The position numbers and the translations under genes were made by a program. A DNA stretch of 64,000 nt from Oscillospiraceae bacterium (lineage in GTDB: Bacteria > Bacillota > Clostridia > Oscillospirales > Oscillospiraceae): contig JAKSQD010000004.1 of the NCBI GenBank assembly GCA_024404315.1, positions 1 through 64,000 on the forward strand. Direction: 5' to 3'. Below, piece by piece: positions 8,572 through 16,914 of this stretch; positions within the stretch are counted from its first letter, which is position 1, and every line of letters begins with the position of its first letter. The notes below the pieces were generated by a model. That model saw only the letters and a list, made by a program, of their open reading frames with translations, was not told the origin of the DNA and made no database searches.

Positions 8572-9110
8572 AGAGAAAACCCTCCCTCCAGCAATTGTTT
8601 TTTCAGCTTTTTGCGTCCTCGGGACAAGCGGGATTTCACCGTGGAGAGGTTCATCCCCATTCTTTTCCCAATCTCTGCCACGCTCTGGCAATAATAGTAG
8701 TGACGCAGAAAAATTTCCCGATCCGGCTGCCCCATTTCCATGAGCGCAGCTTCGACCATGGTCTTTTGTTCCTTTTCGGTATAGAGACGGTCTGGCTGCT
8801 GTTCCTCTGGCAAAAGGACATCCTCTTCCAGCTCGACGGTCTGTCCCAGCTCTCGAAGCTTGTTCAAGGCTTTATGCCGAGCAATGGCACCCAGATAGCC
8901 TTTCAGATGTCCCGGCTTCACCTGCTCGGCCTGCTGCCATAAGGCAAAAAACACATCCGCCGTGACCTCCTCCACGTCCTGCATGGTCATGGACGTGCCG
9001 ATGATTTGTCGGACAATGGACGCAATGTAGGTGGAAGATTCTTCTATCACCTGCTCCAAGGCAGCGGTATCTCCTTGTTTGATTCGCCGGAGCAGCGTTT
9101 TTTCCTCCAT
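8568..9110 (-). CDS. ECF-type RNA polymerase sigma factor
   Basis: A 180-residue sigma-70 family protein with only regions 2 and 4. Region 2 includes VEEVTADVFFALWQQ and LGAIARHKALNKLR; region 4 ends with a helix-turn-helix around SVAEIGKRMGMNLSTVKSRL and a basic tail. The length is normal for the ECF group. It is the first gene of a two-gene minus-strand operon with the overlapping anti-sigma gene. Such systems respond to cell-envelope or secretion stress and usually autoregulate; no self-recognition promoter motif could be confidently identified upstream. Confidence 0.92.
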   Translation of the reverse strand: MEEKTLLRRIKQGDTAALEQVIEESSTYIASIVRQIIGTSMTMQDVEEVTADVFFALWQQAEQVKPGHLKGYLGAIARHKALNKLRELGQTVELEEDVLLPEEQQPDRLYTEKEQKTMVEAALMEMGQPDREIFLRHYYYCQSVAEIGKRMGMNLSTVKSRLSRGRKKLKKQLLEGGFSL

Positions 9111-9456
9111 AAACTCCCTTCTTTCTTTGTTTTGAGATGAGAAAGCTTTCTATTTACTATATCACAGGCAAAGGGAATTTGGTTGCATGTCTCAGCGGCT
9201 TTTTTCAGCGCTTGTTTTGTTTCCGCTGATTGTTTATGCTTCCTTCTTGAACGTTATGGGAACTGTATCTATTAAAATCTACCGCAAACCTATGGTACGC
9301 AGGCACAAACAGAACCTATCTCACGAAAAGTCATGTAGAAAACACATTCACTCTTGCATTTTTCAGTGGAGTGGACTAAACTGATAACATTGGAAGTGTT
9401 GGGAAAATCCCGACAAATGTTTTCATCTGCTGATTGACTGGGAGAGAGACCAAACC
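9111..9456. other. Intergenic region between divergent sigma and acyl-CoA ligase genes
   Basis: A 346-base region without a convincing gene. It must hold the promoters of both divergent units. The only good plus-strand promoter seen is at 9354-9382. A 65-codon open frame at 9187-9384 lacks a ribosome site and overlaps that promoter, so it is not annotated. Confidence 0.5.
9354..9382 (+). promoter_or_regulatory. Promoter for the first acyl-CoA ligase gene
   Basis: TTGCAT (9354-9359), 17 nt, TAAACT (9377-9382). The second ligase gene at 32347 has a similar TTGCAT-17-TATACT promoter. Confidence 0.5.
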
Positions 9457-11337
9457 ATGAAGAATAAAAATTATCCCCTTTATGACACCCTGCCCGCTCT
9501 TACCGACCTCCGCCAGATGTTGGAGATCAAGGCCACACAGTGCCCGGAAAAGGTTGCTTTTCGTTACATCCGCAACCGCAAGAACCTGATTGAAAAAACC
9601 TACGGCAAGTTCTATGAGGACGTGCGTCACCTGGGCTACTACCTGCTCAAGCGAGGCATCCGTGGCCGCAAAATCGCCATCATCGGTGAGAACTCCTACC
9701 GCTGGCTAATTGCCTATTTTGCCACCATCACCACCGGAAACACCGCTGTCCTCATCGCAAAGGACGCTTCCGTCAACGAAGTGGCCACTTTGTTATTCCA
9801 GAGCGATTCTGAAATTGTGCTGACCAGCCGTGCCTGCAAGCCCATTATGGACTTCTGCAAGGAGCGTTTCGCCAAGAAGATGCGCTTTGTCACCATGGAC
9901 GAGATGGAAGAATGGCTCAAGCTGGGCGAAAAGTTCTCCGCTCGTGGCGCAAAGCTCTATGACAACGTGGTCATTGACCCCGATGCCCTGTCCACCATCT
10001 TCTTTACCTCCGGTTCCACCGGCTTCTCCAAGGGCGTTATGCTCTCCCAGCGGAACATGGCTTCCAACATCACCAACACCACCCAGCTTTTCATTCTGGA
10101 AGGCCCCACCATGGCGGTGCTGCCCTTCCACCACGCTTTTGGTCTGGTGACGAGCGTGTTCAAAGCCTTCCATTACGGCTACCCCGTATTTATCTGCGGC
10201 AATCTGGCCAACTTTATGCGTGAGATTCCCATTGCCAAGCCTCAGACGCTCTTCCTGGTGCCTCTGTTCGTGGAGACCTTCTCCAAGACCATTTGGCGCA
10301 CCGCTGAAAAGTCCGGTCAGGCCAAGACCCTGCGCCGTGGTATGGCCGCCTCTGACGCACTGCTGAAAATCGGCATTGACCGCCGCCGTCAGCTCTTTGA
10401 CTCCGTTCTCTCCAAGTTCGGCGGCGAGCTGAAGTACATCATCTGCGGCGGCGCTCCTTTAGACCCCCGCTTTGTCAAGGAGTTCCGCAGCCTGGGTGTG
10501 GAAGTGCTCAATGGCTACGGTATCACGGAATGTTCCCCCGTTCTGGCCGTCAACCGCAACCACTTCAAGTGTGACGGCAGCGTGGGTCAGATCGTCCCCC
10601 ATGTGGATTTGAAAATTGACCTGCCCAACGAAAAGGGTCAGGGTGAAATCTGCGTCCGCAGCGAGAGCGTCATGATGGGCTACTACAACGACCCCGACTC
10701 CACCGCTCAGGTCATCGACGAGGACGGCTGGTTCCACACCGGCGACATGGGTTATGTGAACAAGGACGGTTTCCTCTTCGTCACAGGCCGCAAGAAAAAC
10801 CTCATCATCCTCTCCAACGGTGAGAACGTTTCCCCCGAGGAGATTGAACAGTATGTCGAGCGCATCCCCGAGGTGCAGGAGGTTGTGGTTTACGAGGATA
10901 ACCACAACATTGTGGCCGAAGTCTTCCCCGAGGAAACCGACCTCTCTAAGGAGGAAATCACCCAGGTCATTCAGAAGAAGATTGACAAGATGAACGCTGG
11001 TTTGCCCAACCACAAGCACGTCCAGACACTCCGTGTCCGTGATACGGAGTTCGAGAAGACCGCCACCAGAAAGATTAAGCGCTATAAAGCAACCACAAAA
11101 AAGGCAGAGGACGAACAGCAGGTGACGGAAACCACCGCACCCGTGACCCCCGAAGAGAAGAAGGCCACCGTCAAGCAGGCCGAACGGGATGTCAAGCAGG
11201 CAGAAAAGGCGGCCAAGGCCGAAGCCAAGCAAGCCGACAAGCTCGCCCGTGAAGAGGCAAAGAAAGCCCGGGTGGAGGCCAAGCGTGCCGAGCGCATCGC
11301 AAAAAAGGCAGAAAAAGCCGCTAAGAAGAGCAAATAA
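9457..11337 (+). CDS. AMP-binding long-chain acyl-CoA ligase with Lys/Ala-rich C-terminal tail
   Basis: A 626-residue adenylate-forming enzyme that activates fatty acids (or similar acids) to acyl-CoA via acyl-AMP. The P-loop TSGSTGFSKGVMLSQ starts near residue 184, NGYGITECSPVL near 350 is the A5-type motif, and WFHTGDMGYVNKDGFLFVTG near 430 covers A7/A8. The catalytic lysine motif TATRKIKR is near residue 536. After about residue 545 comes an unusual tail of roughly 80 residues made of repeated Lys/Ala/Glu-rich units (for example KQAEKAAKAEAKQAD), likely a long charged helix. The paralogue at 32347-34023 lacks this tail. The start is ATG 9457 after GGGAGAGAGACC. Chain-length specificity is unknown. 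Confidence 0.9.
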   Translation: MKNKNYPLYDTLPALTDLRQMLEIKATQCPEKVAFRYIRNRKNLIEKTYGKFYEDVRHLGYYLLKRGIRGRKIAIIGENSYRWLIAYFATITTGNTAVLIAKDASVNEVATLLFQSDSEIVLTSRACKPIMDFCKERFAKKMRFVTMDEMEEWLKLGEKFSARGAKLYDNVVIDPDALSTIFFTSGSTGFSKGVMLSQRNMASNITNTTQLFILEGPTMAVLPFHHAFGLVTSVFKAFHYGYPVFICGNLANFMREIPIAKPQTLFLVPLFVETFSKTIWRTAEKSGQAKTLRRGMAASDALLKIGIDRRRQLFDSVLSKFGGELKYIICGGAPLDPRFVKEFRSLGVEVLNGYGITECSPVLAVNRNHFKCDGSVGQIVPHVDLKIDLPNEKGQGEICVRSESVMMGYYNDPDSTAQVIDEDGWFHTGDMGYVNKDGFLFVTGRKKNLIILSNGENVSPEEIEQYVERIPEVQEVVVYEDNHNIVAEVFPEETDLSKEEITQVIQKKIDKMNAGLPNHKHVQTLRVRDTEFEKTATRKIKRYKATTKKAEDEQQVTETTAPVTPEEKKATVKQAERDVKQAEKAAKAEAKQADKLAREEAKKARVEAKRAERIAKKAEKAAKKSK

Positions 11338-11365
11338 CAAACAACTCATAAAGTCTTAAATGACA

Positions 11366-11415
11366 ACAACCGCTTTCCCGTTTTTCCTTTGTGAGGCCGG
11401 GGAGCGGTTGTTTTT
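11366..11415 (+). terminator. Intrinsic terminator after the acyl-CoA ligase
   Basis: ACAACCGCTTTCCCG pairs with CGGGGAGCGGTTGT (with wobble) and is followed by five T. Confidence 0.8.
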
Positions 11416-11483
11416 CCGTTTGTGGAATGCGCCCGCAAAAGGGGGTTTCATCCTTTTTCTTCCTTCTTCTTCCAATTTTTCCC

Positions 11484-11512
11484 TTGCAATCGACAAGGCA
11501 ATCCGCTAAAAT
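11484..11512 (+). promoter_or_regulatory. Promoter for the glycosyltransferase gene
   Basis: TTGCAA (11484-11489), 17 nt, TAAAAT (11507-11512). Transcription would start near 11519, which leaves almost no leader before the outermost start codon and bears on start choice. Confidence 0.6.
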
Positions 11513-11526
11513 AAGAGGTAGTATGA

Positions 11527-12660
11527 TTGTATCTGTCAAAGGATGTGCTTTCCTTGTCTCAAATTGTCTGTATCTCTTATGAACGCTGGGAAGACGGCGC
11601 TCAACGAATCAAAAACCTGTTTTCCGAGCTTCCCAACGTTTCGATTCTCTATTTTGAGCCAGCTCAACCCCTCCTTTCCAAGCTCCGCCGTCCCGGTGAG
11701 GGCACTGTGGTGGCAAAGGGGATCACGGCCTACACCCTGCCCTGCGCCGTTCCCACCAACGAAGACGCACAGATTCGCCTGGTACAAAGGAGCAAAAAAA
11801 ACGCCGCTTTCATTCGCCGGGTAATTCAGGAAAACGGCTTTGAAAACCCCGTCTTGTGGCTCCGCTCTCCCGACCAGGTGGAGCTGATGTATGCCCTCCG
11901 CTCCGGTGCGGTGGTTTATGACTGTGACCGGGACTGGGCAGAGCTGCCCCCTGAGTGGGAAGAAACGATTGTGAAGGAGGCAGGCTTGGTGCTCTCCGCC
12001 GCTCCCATCCTCCACGACCGAATGCGGATTCTCAACGACAACGCCGTACTGCTGCCCAATGGCGTGGATCTTTCTCTGTTTCAACACGCCCATGAGAGGC
12101 CGGAAACCTTTCCGGCGGACATCCAGCAGTTCCGCAACGGCAAGCCCATGGTGGGCTTTCTGGGCAGCATCGGTGATTTCACTCAGTTGGCTCCTATTCT
12201 CCATACCGCTCAGGTTCATCCTGATTGGAATTTTGTCTTTGTTGGTGAGGTCGCAAAAAACAATCTGAATCTGCGCCGGTGTCGGTCTCTTCCCAACGTT
12301 CATTTTCTGGGGGAAAAGGCGCCTGTTTCGCAGGAGTGCTATTTGGCGGCCTTTGACCTGTGTGTCTCCCTCTTAGACGAGCGAGCCCCTGACCCGGTGC
12401 TGGTTTCGGAGCAGCTGTATCAGTATCTCGCCTCCGGCAAGCCAATCATTGCCATGTCTGGCCGTTTCTTAGAAGTCAATTACCCCGACACCATCTTCTA
12501 TGCGCACACGGATGAGGAATTTGCCGCCTCCTGCGAGCTGGCCTTGGAACAGGAGGTACAAAAAGCCGCTTTTCAGCGCATTCTCTATGCCTCCGAAGCA
12601 GATTGGAAGCTCCGCCGAGCCCTGCTGCGTCACCTGCTCAAAACCAATGGCCTGATTTGA
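11527..12660 (+). CDS. Glycosyltransferase, GT4/GT-B-like
   Basis: A protein of up to 377 residues resembling GT-B glycosyltransferases related to UDP-galactopyranose or mannosyl transferases. Near the start it has VCISYERWEDGAQRIKNLF, then VVYDCDRDWAEL, VLLPNGVDLSLF, PMVGFLGSIGDF and, in the donor-binding half, SEQLYQYLASGKPII. It likely adds a sugar to a surface polysaccharide or glycolipid in the cytoplasm. The start is uncertain: TTG 11527 is the outermost option (GAGG 8 nt upstream), but the predicted transcription start near 11519 makes TTG 11554 (AGGA 10 nt upstream, giving an N-terminus MSQIVCISYERW) equally or more plausible. It stands alone, between a terminator and the purine leader. 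Confidence 0.78.
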   Translation: MYLSKDVLSLSQIVCISYERWEDGAQRIKNLFSELPNVSILYFEPAQPLLSKLRRPGEGTVVAKGITAYTLPCAVPTNEDAQIRLVQRSKKNAAFIRRVIQENGFENPVLWLRSPDQVELMYALRSGAVVYDCDRDWAELPPEWEETIVKEAGLVLSAAPILHDRMRILNDNAVLLPNGVDLSLFQHAHERPETFPADIQQFRNGKPMVGFLGSIGDFTQLAPILHTAQVHPDWNFVFVGEVAKNNLNLRRCRSLPNVHFLGEKAPVSQECYLAAFDLCVSLLDERAPDPVLVSEQLYQYLASGKPIIAMSGRFLEVNYPDTIFYAHTDEEFAASCELALEQEVQKAAFQRILYASEADWKLRRALLRHLLKTNGLI

Positions 12661-12772
12661 AAAAGAAAGCCTCTTTCTTGGGCGCTTATGGGCGTTTCCA
12701 TGAAGGGGCTCCCTTTTTTTCGCCGTCCAGTTGTTCAAGCGTACAAAGTTACGGTATCTCTGCTGTCGATAC

Positions 12773-12801
12773 TTGAAAAAAGAAATGGGTTGGGATAGAA
12801 T
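12773..12801 (+). promoter_or_regulatory. Promoter of the purine cluster leader
   Basis: TTGAAA (12773-12778), a 17-nt spacer and TAGAAT (12796-12801), giving a start site near 12808 and a leader of about 180 bases before purE. Confidence 0.65.
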
Positions 12802-12832
12802 GAGTCCATAACAAGTGTGGGAGGACGGCGGC

Positions 12833-12928
12833 ATGAAGAAGATTCAGCACAGCTACAATGTGGCAGGCAGTTGGAATGATTGTGCCTTCTGTCAGTCTAT
12901 TCTCCCATCCTCAGCAGGCAGAGCATAA
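12833..12928 (+). CDS. 31-codon ORF in the purE leader (possible leader peptide)
   Basis: A short open frame of 31 residues beginning MKKIQHSYNV and ending SSAGRA. It has an excellent ribosome site (GGGAGG, 8-nt spacing to ATG 12833) and sits 25 bases after the predicted transcription start. Its stop codon (12926-12928) lies inside the loop of the terminator hairpin at 12913-12945, so a ribosome finishing translation would cover the hairpin's 5' arm. This layout fits a leader peptide for translation-dependent attenuation of the purine genes, or a stand-alone small protein followed by its own terminator. There is no run of one regulatory amino acid. Whether it is translated is not known. Confidence 0.5.
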   Translation: MKKIQHSYNVAGSWNDCAFCQSILPSSAGRA

Positions 12929-12945
12929 TATTCTGCTTGCTTTTT
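12863..12945 (+). terminator. Attenuator-like terminator with alternative pairing, upstream of purE
   Basis: AGCAGGCAGA (12913-12922) pairs with TCTGCTTGCT (12932-12941), followed by TTTTTCTTT. The octamer GCAGGCAG of the 5' arm occurs a second time at 12863-12870 and could pair with the same 3' arm as an antiterminator. The structure lies between the promoter and purE. Confidence 0.6.
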
Positions 12946-12991
12946 CTTTCCTCTCATATCCCCCGTATACCACTATCAGGAGGTTTTTCCC

Positions 12992-13483
12992 GTGAAAAAA
13001 GTTGCTGTGATTATGGGCTCTGACAGCGATCTGCCCGTCATGCAGGAGGCTGTTGAAAAGCTGAAAAAGTTCGGCATTCCCTTTGAGGTTCGTGTCATTT
13101 CCGCCCACCGCACCCCTGACACTGCTGAAAAGTTCGCTTCTTCCGCTGCGGAGAAGGGGTTCGGCGTTATCATCGCTGGCGCAGGCAAGGCTGCACATCT
13201 GGGCGGCGTTCTGGCTGCCTTCACCACTCTGCCTGTCATCGGCGTGCCCATCAAGACCTCTATGATGGGTGGTCTGGACAGCCTGCTTTCCATGGTTCAG
13301 ATGCCCAACGGCATCCCCGTGGCCACCGTGGGCGTGAACGGTGCGGCAAACGCTGGCATTCTGGCCGCCCAGATGCTGTCCTTGGAAGAGCCTTCCCTGG
13401 TGGAAAAGCTGGCTGCTTATAAGCAGGAAATGGCCGATTCTGTCGCCGCCAAGGATGCCAAGGTGATGGAACAGTTTCTGTAA
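12992..13483 (+). CDS. purE: N5-carboxyaminoimidazole ribonucleotide mutase (class I PurE)
   Basis: A 163-residue protein that converts N5-CAIR to CAIR in purine biosynthesis. MGSDSDLPVMQ (residues 8-18), the AHRTPD segment near residue 39 and GAGKAAHLGGVLA near 63 match class I PurE; the active-site His lies in the AHR motif. The length is typical for the stand-alone enzyme. The start is GTG 12992 with AGGAGG 9 nt upstream. It heads the purine cluster; purM follows 160 bases later without an obvious terminator between. No purK (N5-CAIR synthetase) is seen in the window. Confidence 0.95.
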   Translation: MKKVAVIMGSDSDLPVMQEAVEKLKKFGIPFEVRVISAHRTPDTAEKFASSAAEKGFGVIIAGAGKAAHLGGVLAAFTTLPVIGVPIKTSMMGGLDSLLSMVQMPNGIPVATVGVNGAANAGILAAQMLSLEEPSLVEKLAAYKQEMADSVAAKDAKVMEQFL

Positions 13484-13643
13484 GCGTGAGGGCGGAGCAA
13501 AGAAAAACGGGTACAGCGTGTCGGTTCCTTGTCTCCATCAAAATCCATTTCTCCCCTCACACAATAATGAAAAATTCCTCCCCCTCTATTTTACTTTCTG
13601 TACTGATTTTCCAATATGAAACTCCCGAAAGGAGCATTGAGTT

Positions 13644-14699
13644 ATGAATATCAACAGCAAATCCGCTTCTTACGCCGCCGCCGGTGTAGACGTTACCGCA
13701 GGCTACAAGTCCGTTGACATGATTAAGCCTTTGGTCAAGGAGACCAACCAGAACGTGCCCGGTGTGATGGGCGGTCTGGGTGGCTTTGGCGGCCTGTTCG
13801 CCCCCGACATGACCGGCATGACCCGTCCTGTTCTGGTTTCCGGCACCGATGGCGTCGGCACCAAGCTGAAGCTGGCTTTCCTGCTGGACAAACACGACAC
13901 TGTGGGCATTGACTGCGTGGCTATGTGCGTCAATGACATCATCTGCGGCGGCGCTATGCCTATGTTCTTCCTGGACTACATCGCCTGCGGCAAGAACATT
14001 CCAGAGCGCATCGCTCAGATTGTCAAGGGTATTACCGACGGCTGCAAGCAGTCCGGCTGCGCTCTGGTGGGCGGTGAGACGGCTGAGATGCCCGGCTTCT
14101 ACCCCGTGGACGAATACGACCTGGCCGGTTTCTCCGTCGGTATTGTGGACGAGCCCAAAATCATCGACAGCGAGAAGAGCATGAAGGAAGGCGACGTGCT
14201 GATTGGTCTGGCTTCCAGCGGCGTTCACTCCAACGGCTTCTCCCTGGTGCGCAAGGTGTTTGATATCGAGAACCACTTCAACGACACCTATCCTGAACTG
14301 GCTGGCACCTTGGGCGAGACCCTGCTGACCCCCACCGTCATCTATGTCAACGCCATCCGTCAGCTGCTGGCTGCCAACGTGGACATTCACGGCGTTTCCC
14401 ACATCACCGGCGGCGGCTTCTATGAGAACGTGCCCCGCATGATGAAGAAGGGTCTGACCGCTGACATCGACATTACCACCTTCCCCAAGCTGCCCATCTT
14501 CGACCTGATTCAGAAGGCCGGCAACATTCCCACCCGTGATATGTACAACACCTTTAACATGGGTATTGGCATGATCGTGGCTGTTCCCGCCGAGCAGGCA
14601 GAGCTGGCTCTCAAGACCGCTGCTGAAGCTGGTTACAAGGCTTACAACATCGGTTCCATCAAGGTCGGTGAAGAGGGCGTTGTGGTCAACCACGATTAA
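13644..14699 (+). CDS. purM: Phosphoribosylformylglycinamidine cyclo-ligase (AIR synthetase)
   Basis: A 351-residue enzyme closing the imidazole ring of FGAM to AIR with ATP. Landmarks are [14 protein letters not shown] near residue 71, [18 protein letters not shown] near 93, [12 protein letters not shown] near 141 and [13 protein letters not shown] near 253, all typical of PurM. The start ATG 13644 follows GAAAGGAG. It sits between purE and purN in the usual order E-M-N, with only 35 bases to purN, so the three are almost certainly co-transcribed. Confidence 0.96.
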   Translation: MNINSKSASYAAAGVDVTAGYKSVDMIKPLVKETNQNVPGVMGGLGGFGGLFAPDMTGMTRPVLVSGTDGVGTKLKLAFLLDKHDTVGIDCVAMCVNDIICGGAMPMFFLDYIACGKNIPERIAQIVKGITDGCKQSGCALVGGETAEMPGFYPVDEYDLAGFSVGIVDEPKIIDSEKSMKEGDVLIGLASSGVHSNGFSLVRKVFDIENHFNDTYPELAGTLGETLLTPTVIYVNAIRQLLAANVDIHGVSHITGGGFYENVPRMMKKGLTADIDITTFPKLPIFDLIQKAGNIPTRDMYNTFNMGIGMIVAVPAEQAELALKTAAEAGYKAYNIGSIKVGEEGVVVNHD

Positions 14700-14734
14700 T
14701 TAGCTGTACTTTTCTGATTTCAAAGAGGTATCTC

Positions 14735-15364
14735 ATGAAAAACATTGCGGTTCTGGTGTCCGGCGGCGGCACCAACCTCCAGGCTCTCATTGACGCTGAG
14801 GCACGGGGAGAGATCAAAAACGGCAAGATTACCGCTGTGATTTCCTCCTCTCCCACCGCCTATGCTCTGGAACGTGCCAAAAACGCCGGAATTCCCGGTT
14901 ATGTGGTCAGCCGAAAGGACTATGCCTCCAACCGTGACCTGACCATTGCTCTGGCGGAGCAGCTCAAGGAACAGAACATCGACCTCATCGTGCTGGCTGG
15001 CTTTATGTATGTCCTGACCGATGAGCTGGTAGACGCTTATCCTAACGCTATCATCAATGTGCACCCCGCTCTCATTCCCTCTTTCTGTGGCGAGGGCTTC
15101 TACGGCCTGCACGTTCATGAGCACGCTTTGGCTTACGGCGTAAAGGTCTCCGGCGCAACCGTCCATTTCGTTTCCAAGGAATGCGACGGCGGCCCCATTA
15201 TCTTGCAGAAGGCTGTGGAAGTCAAGGAGGACGACACACCCGAAACGCTGCAAAGACGCATCATGGAGCAGGCAGAATGGAAGCTGCTGCCCCGTGCTGT
15301 GAGCCTGTTCTGCGAAGGAAGGCTGTCCGTGGATGGACGTGCCGTCCACATTGCGGAAGTTTGA
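14735..15364 (+). CDS. purN: Phosphoribosylglycinamide formyltransferase
   Basis: A 209-residue folate-dependent GAR transformylase. VLVSGGGTNLQALIDA near the N-terminus is the phosphate-binding motif. The stretch NVHPALIPSF carries the catalytic His of the N/H/D triad, and GATVHFVSKECDGGPII provides the Asp. It uses 10-formyl-tetrahydrofolate to formylate GAR. Start ATG 14735 after AAAGAGGT. The next gene overlaps its stop codon (TTG start at 15361), so it is part of the same operon. Confidence 0.95.
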   Translation: MKNIAVLVSGGGTNLQALIDAEARGEIKNGKITAVISSSPTAYALERAKNAGIPGYVVSRKDYASNRDLTIALAEQLKEQNIDLIVLAGFMYVLTDELVDAYPNAIINVHPALIPSFCGEGFYGLHVHEHALAYGVKVSGATVHFVSKECDGGPIILQKAVEVKEDDTPETLQRRIMEQAEWKLLPRAVSLFCEGRLSVDGRAVHIAEV

Positions 15365-16092
15365 TTCCTCATTTTTTCGCTAGAAGAGACAGGTCAAAGG
15401 CGACCTATCCCACAGAATTTGATACCATCGTCAGTCTTGGCTTTAACTGCGAGGTATCGTTCCGCATTCGGGACCATCTGAATGGTCATCTCGATTCTTA
15501 CCCCTACTCGTGGTGTTATGTCTACGGCAATGCCGACCTGACTCACTGCCTCGACCACCCGGAGGACATTCTCTCCGGTGACATTGAGCTGCTTCCCAAC
15601 GGGATGCTCCTCTGCAAAACCTGTCACCTCTCTTTCCACGGCAAAATGCCGCTGAGCCAGCTATGGAATGCAGACGGCTCTCCCCATCAGGAGCGGCTAG
15701 ACATGACCATTGCTGAACTGCGGGCGAGACTCTCCCACATGCAGGACAAGCTGCGCTGGCTGTTGAAGGACGGAAAAAAGCGCACCCTTTTCCTGATGAA
15801 AAACGGGAAAATTGCTTTTGACAGCGAGGCCGCAACCAGGGACATCCTTTGCCTTTCCAACTGGCTGGAGCAACACTATGTCGGCGGACAATATCTGCTT
15901 GTGGTTGTGGTAGAAAAACCCTACCTCACACCCCGCCTGCGGCGATTGGAAAACGATCATCTGCTTTTCCGAAGCGTCCGCCAGTTCGCCAAGGAAGGAA
16001 AGGCACAGAGCGGCGGCGATCACGAGGGCTGGAACGCAATCTTCAACGAGTTTGACCCCCACCAATATCCATTGCATTCTTTTTCCTCATAG
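15361..16092 (+). CDS. DUF1796-like putative papain-fold cysteine peptidase
   Basis: About 243 residues. The opening TEFDTIVSLGFNCEVSFRIR, with a cysteine after SLGFN, resembles DUF1796 proteins, which are described as putative papain-like cysteine peptidases; SYPYSWCYVYG follows, as expected for that family. The match is from memory of the family pattern and only moderately secure. The only start that does not run deep into purN is TTG 15361, which overlaps the purN stop (TTTGA); no good ribosome site precedes it, so translation probably depends on coupling. A bystander rather than a purine enzyme is the likelier role. Confidence 0.6.
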   Translation: MIPHFFARRDRSKATYPTEFDTIVSLGFNCEVSFRIRDHLNGHLDSYPYSWCYVYGNADLTHCLDHPEDILSGDIELLPNGMLLCKTCHLSFHGKMPLSQLWNADGSPHQERLDMTIAELRARLSHMQDKLRWLLKDGKKRTLFLMKNGKIAFDSEAATRDILCLSNWLEQHYVGGQYLLVVVVEKPYLTPRLRRLENDHLLFRSVRQFAKEGKAQSGGDHEGWNAIFNEFDPHQYPLHSFSS

Positions 16093-16125
16093 TCCTTTCG
16101 TTTCCACATTCTGGAGGAACTTATT

Positions 16126-16833
16126 ATGAAAATCATCGACATTGCAGAAGCTCTGCGTACCAACGCTTATCCTGGCCGTGGTATCATTCTCGGTCGCAGC
16201 GCCGACAACACCAAGGCCGTCATTGCTTATTTCATCATGGGTCGCAGCGTCAACAGCCGCAACCGCATTTTCACTGTCACCGAGGACGGCATCCGCACCG
16301 AGGCTCATGATCCCTCCAAGATGGTCGATCCCAGCCTGATTATCTATCATCCCGTGCGCTATTATGCGGGTAAAACCATCGTCACCAACGGCGACCAGAC
16401 TGACACCATCTGGGAAGCCTTCAAAAACGGTCAGTGCTACCGCCACGCCTTGAATACCCGCACCTTTGAGCCAGACGGCCCCAACTATACCCCTCGTATC
16501 TCCGGCGTACTGAAGCCCAACTACAGCTATAACCTCTCCATCCTCAAGAGCTTTAACGGCGATCCTTCTCAGACCTGCCGCTACTTCTGGGAGTATGACG
16601 CTCCTGTTGCCGGTTATGGTCATTTTATCCACACCTACATGCAGGACGGCAACCCCCTGCCCTCCTTCGAGGGTGAGCCTGAGCTGCTGACCATCCAGAG
16701 CAAGACCGCCACTGAATTCGCTGACCTTCTGTGGGCCAACCTGAACAGCGAGAACAAGGTCAGCCTGTTTGTCCGCTATGTGGACATGGCAACCGGCGAG
16801 ACCGACGACGTAATCAAAAACATCAACGAATAA
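16126..16833 (+). CDS. IMP cyclohydrolase, stand-alone (PurO-like family)
   Basis: A 235-residue protein of the IMP cyclohydrolase family (the type also used by archaea), performing the last step FAICAR to IMP. YPGRGIILGRSADN (residues 15-28), AYFIMGRSVNSRNRIF and, later, NYTPRISGV match that family. In most bacteria this activity is the N-terminal domain of PurH; here it is a separate and unrelated-looking protein directly before a stand-alone AICAR transformylase, so the two together replace PurH. The start ATG 16126 follows CTGGAGGAAC. It lies in the middle of the purine cluster. Confidence 0.85.
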   Translation: MKIIDIAEALRTNAYPGRGIILGRSADNTKAVIAYFIMGRSVNSRNRIFTVTEDGIRTEAHDPSKMVDPSLIIYHPVRYYAGKTIVTNGDQTDTIWEAFKNGQCYRHALNTRTFEPDGPNYTPRISGVLKPNYSYNLSILKSFNGDPSQTCRYFWEYDAPVAGYGHFIHTYMQDGNPLPSFEGEPELLTIQSKTATEFADLLWANLNSENKVSLFVRYVDMATGETDDVIKNINE

Positions 16834-16841
16834 GAGCCTAA

Positions 16842-16896
16842 TCCCCATCCCTTACGGCTTCGCCGTACCAGCTCCCCGACAAGAGGAGCCTCTTCC
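16842..16896. repeat. REP-like palindromic unit
   Basis: It contains TACGGC-TT-GCCGTA-type hairpin TACGGCTTCGCCGTA at 16852-16866, then AGCTCC...GGAGCC inverted arms. This CCCCATCC/TACGGCTTCGCCGTA/CTCCCC arrangement looks like a dispersed intergenic palindrome of Firmicutes. Only one copy is in the window, so the repeat nature is inferred. Confidence 0.4.
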
Positions 16897-16914
16897 AATC
16901 GGAGGTATTGAAAA

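Noticed and set aside
9187..9384. A 65-codon open frame in the sigma/ligase gap
   Set aside because: No ribosome site, overlaps the likely promoter of the ligase gene, and composition is not protein-like.
12808..12991. Purine riboswitch or PurR box before purE
   Set aside because: The conserved purine-riboswitch core and the PurR palindrome could not be found; the visible structure is a simple terminator with a duplicated arm and a short ORF.
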